28,005 nucleotides of DNA from Beroe ovata (taxonomy: Eukaryota; Ctenophora; Nuda; Beroida; Beroidae). Of this stretch, positions 27,855-28,005 are shown piece by piece. A model generated the notes under the pieces. That model saw only the letters and a program-made list of their open reading frames with translations. It searched no databases and was not told where the DNA came from. The stretch covers positions 77,699-105,703 of the forward strand of contig CAMPET010000238.1 of NCBI GenBank assembly GCA_946803715.1. Reading direction: 5' to 3'. A program made the translations under genes and the position numbers. Each line of letters begins with the position of its first letter. Position 1 is the stretch's first letter.

Positions 27855-28005
27855 GTGTCAGAGAAAGTTGAGTCAGAGGAAAAGTGGTGTCAGTGTGCTA
27901 AGTGGTGTCAGTGTGCTAAGTGGTGTCAAGGTGAAGTGGTGTCAGCGTGCTAAGTGGTATGAGAGGAAACGTGGTGTCAGTGTGTCAAGTGGTGTCAAGG
28001 AAAAG
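27855..28005 (+). repeat. GGTGTCA minisatellite reaching the window edge
   Basis: Units GTGGTGTCAGTGTGCTAA and GTGGTGTCAAGG alternate to the last base. Confidence 0.95.

Overview
The window is eukaryotic and most likely comes from an animal genome of invertebrate type. Genes are split into short exons (about 40-240 nt) with GT-AG introns. There are AATAAA/ATTAAA signals, many (CA)n microsatellites, tandem satellites and assembly gaps, and no operons or Shine-Dalgarno sites. I cannot name the species. No long single-frame gene exists here: the real coding sequence had to be read by joining exons in phase, and most long ORFs are chance or shadow frames.

Layout. 1-420: a 172-bp tandem repeat. 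748-805: a minus-strand first exon running off to the left. 833-2748: the 3' part of a plus-strand gene for a single-pass membrane protein with a Cys-containing ectodomain and two PPxY motifs (Shisa/WBP1/VOPP1-like architecture). 5918-3386 (minus): a nine-exon gene for a secreted protein with 18 cysteines, with no family recognised. 5919-7146: a shared upstream region with CCAAT boxes and CACGTG E-boxes. 7147-10346: a plus-strand five-exon gene for a basic Ser/Pro-rich protein. 14819-11114 (minus): a coiled-coil plus paired EF-hand protein whose large intron holds a 545-bp satellite array and a possible frame-switching cassette exon.

15484-17219 holds a 921-bp direct duplication joined at a single N, and 17556-17641 is a gap. 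From about 17.6 to 27.3 kb the window is gene-poor: microsatellites, minisatellites, regulatory-looking clusters (AP-1, E-box) and a few weak exon candidates. A plus-strand exon with an apparent frame break lies at 27324-27425, and the window ends in minisatellite.

The strongest non-genic themes are: (1) a dispersed minisatellite family with core GGTGTCA, found in both orientations at eight or more loci and also inside a coding exon; (2) palindromic X-box (RFX-like) motifs repeated in introns of the secreted-protein gene; (3) microsatellites that start or end exactly at splice sites; (4) an EF-hand gene in which a 79-nt exon would switch the C-terminus. All gene models are by-eye splice models. 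Family assignments are by architecture, not by database search.
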